From Leishmania martiniquensis (Eukaryota > Euglenozoa > Kinetoplastea > Trypanosomatida > Trypanosomatidae), in assembly GCF_017916325.1 (NCBI RefSeq), contig NC_090157.1, positions 597,501 to 661,500 of the forward strand: DNA of 64,000 nt, in the 5' to 3' direction. Position numbers and translations under genes: made by a program. Below the pieces are notes generated by a model, which saw only the letters and a list, made by a program, of their open reading frames with translations, was not told the DNA's origin and made no database searches. Of this stretch, positions 62,756 through 64,000 are shown in pieces. Position 1 is the stretch's first letter; every line of letters begins with the position of its first letter.

Positions 62756-63748
62756 ATGACGGATCATGCACTGCTAGCTGGCACGGCGCCAAATGCGCTT
62801 GAGCAGCCGGCAGGCGCCGGGCTGGAGCCCCGTCATGCCACCCCGGCACGCAGCTACTATAATTTGGCTGGCTCGTACTCCGTGCTCGGCTTTGCCGGCA
62901 GAAAAACGCTTCCAGAGCCGGTGCCCCCAGACGCATACTGCACAGTCCAGAGGCCGATGGAGTGCCTCTCTCGCCCACCTCGTCTACTGGCAGCGAAGCC
63001 TTTGGCAGATGCGGCAGAGCTGTTGCACGTGCCGGTACCTGTGCACCCCACTGACACCCCACTCGTGCTGCCAGCGTTTTCTCCCAGCGAGGGGACTCGC
63101 AGACCTGTGACCACCTGCGCACATTCGCCTTTTCGCACTGTCGCCATGAATGACTCAACACTTGTTGTCGAGTCGGCTGTGGCAGAGGGAAAGGCGAAGC
63201 CGGCCCTCCATCCACCAGCGCGGAATGTGCGTGTGCGGCCTGCAGCCGAGATAATAGCGTCGCCGTTTGCCGCGAACTGCGCATGCGTTGAGCAGCTGCC
63301 CCAGTGCGGGCAGACAGTACTACCGACGCGTCGGCTGCGGAATCGCCACGCCTCACAGACCAGGACCCCACCCAAGTCCAACAAAGCAAGCAGCTCGGCG
63401 ACGCTGTGGAGTGAAGCCTCGCTGGAGGAGAATATGCTTGCCTTCTTCGGTTCGCAGGATGGCGCAATGGGCTTGGCAGCGAGCCTGTCTCTGGGAGCCG
63501 ACCACAATGCCCCCGCCTGCAAGGATTCGTCTTGGGCCGCCGTCGATACGGCACACAGCAGCCTATGCGGTCTTTCCATTAGCGACTGCATTTTTTCTGC
63601 CGAGACGACTGTGACGGACAAGTCCTCGGCCAGCAGCGCTTTCCGCGGCCGCGTCATTGACCCGCAGGCGGCCCTAAGTTTTCATAGAGACGGAGCCCGG
63701 CGCCATCGGGGGGTGCCGAAGGCTGGCAGCGACGCAGAGTTTCGGTGA
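62756..63748 (+). CDS. Hypothetical protein, 330 residues
   Basis: True ATG, complete to TGA, on the strand of the cluster. Two antisense frames of 266 and 293 codons overlap it, so the open frame alone is weak evidence; strand context and a pyrimidine tract before the start favour the plus strand. Residues are rich in alanine, serine and proline with no clear domain or membrane segment. A slightly more ordered part at ~222-262 includes LWSEASLEENMLAFFGSQDG. I do not recognise it. Confidence 0.6.
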   Translation: MTDHALLAGTAPNALEQPAGAGLEPRHATPARSYYNLAGSYSVLGFAGRKTLPEPVPPDAYCTVQRPMECLSRPPRLLAAKPLADAAELLHVPVPVHPTDTPLVLPAFSPSEGTRRPVTTCAHSPFRTVAMNDSTLVVESAVAEGKAKPALHPPARNVRVRPAAEIIASPFAANCACVEQLPQCGQTVLPTRRLRNRHASQTRTPPKSNKASSSATLWSEASLEENMLAFFGSQDGAMGLAASLSLGADHNAPACKDSSWAAVDTAHSSLCGLSISDCIFSAETTVTDKSSASSAFRGRVIDPQAALSFHRDGARRHRGVPKAGSDAEFR

Positions 63749-64000
63749 GCGGTGGCCAAGCTGGGGCGTTTTCTGCGCATCTGGGCTCCCGACTTTGGGA
63801 AGGTGCGCCTGGGTTGTACGCCCCCTTCTCCCCGCCTGCACGCGCGCGTGCTCCTTCGTTTTGCTTGGCGTGAAAGCCTGCCGCGCAGCAATCACGCTTC
63901 CGTGAAAGGGGTGTAAACGCTGTCTCTAAGGGACGCATGCGCCAACGAGGAGCTCGTACCATATTTGCGGATCGCTCTTCCGTGGCGCTCCTCCTCTCGC
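63749..64000. other. Intergenic to window end
   Basis: Trailer of the 330-residue gene. Nothing recognised. Confidence 0.4.

Noticed and set aside
62673..63657. Two long antisense frames over the 330-residue gene
   Set aside because: They oppose the direction of the cluster and have no domain; long antisense frames are common in GC-rich coding DNA.

Overview
The window looks like nuclear DNA of a Leishmania-type trypanosomatid. The evidence is intronless genes arranged in long same-strand clusters, coding sequence around 55-60% GC, long low-complexity intergenic stretches that are pyrimidine-rich on the sense strand, polypyrimidine-AG trans-splice signals just upstream of start codons, and recognisable kinetoplastid proteins such as centrin, a p22/p32 mitochondrial protein and eL14. 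The set centrin / eL14 / alanyl-tRNA synthetase fits Leishmania chromosome 22 as I remember it (recall, not a search). A TATE/VIPER-type tyrosine-recombinase retrotransposon points to the subgenus Viannia or a close relative such as Endotrypanum or Porcisia rather than L. major or L. donovani.

Layout. From 1 to about 26.6 kb every supported gene is on the minus strand. Read in the direction of transcription (right to left) they are: p32/MAM33-like mitochondrial protein, TPR-like protein, degenerate EF-hand protein, cyclophilin, F-box-like/RanBP2 zinc-finger protein, FKBP12, aquaporin, centrin, MORN-repeat protein, thioredoxin-like/TPR protein and MAK16. From 39.95 kb to the end every supported gene is on the plus strand: Shewanella-like phosphatase, DEAH/RHA-type RNA helicase, a C2-like hypothetical protein, eL14 copy 1, dephospho-CoA kinase, alanyl-tRNA synthetase, a paralogue of the C2-like protein, eL14 copy 2 and an unknown 330-residue protein.

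The interval 26.6-39.95 kb is therefore a divergent strand-switch region, the place where polycistronic transcription is expected to start in both directions. A broken-looking TATE-like element lies inside it (roughly 28.7-35.1 kb, minus strand). Its order is Gag-like, Ulp1/C48-like cysteine protease, tyrosine recombinase, reverse transcriptase/RNase H. The reading frames step back by one base at three successive junctions, with one internal stop and one opposite shift inside the RT. Both flanks of the element have unusual, mirror-image strand composition and hold diverged copies of a GC-rich dispersed repeat. The same repeat occurs at about 48.0 kb and, inverted and almost identical, at about 38.5 kb.

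Other structure: a 331-bp tandem array (about 2.65 copies) upstream of centrin, an apparently identical 802-bp duplication carrying the two eL14 genes 10.4 kb apart, and two paralogous uncharacterised C2-like genes interleaved with the eL14 copies. The genes are mostly housekeeping (ribosome assembly and structure, protein folding, CoA synthesis, tRNA charging, cytoskeleton). The clusters are transcription units, not functional operons.
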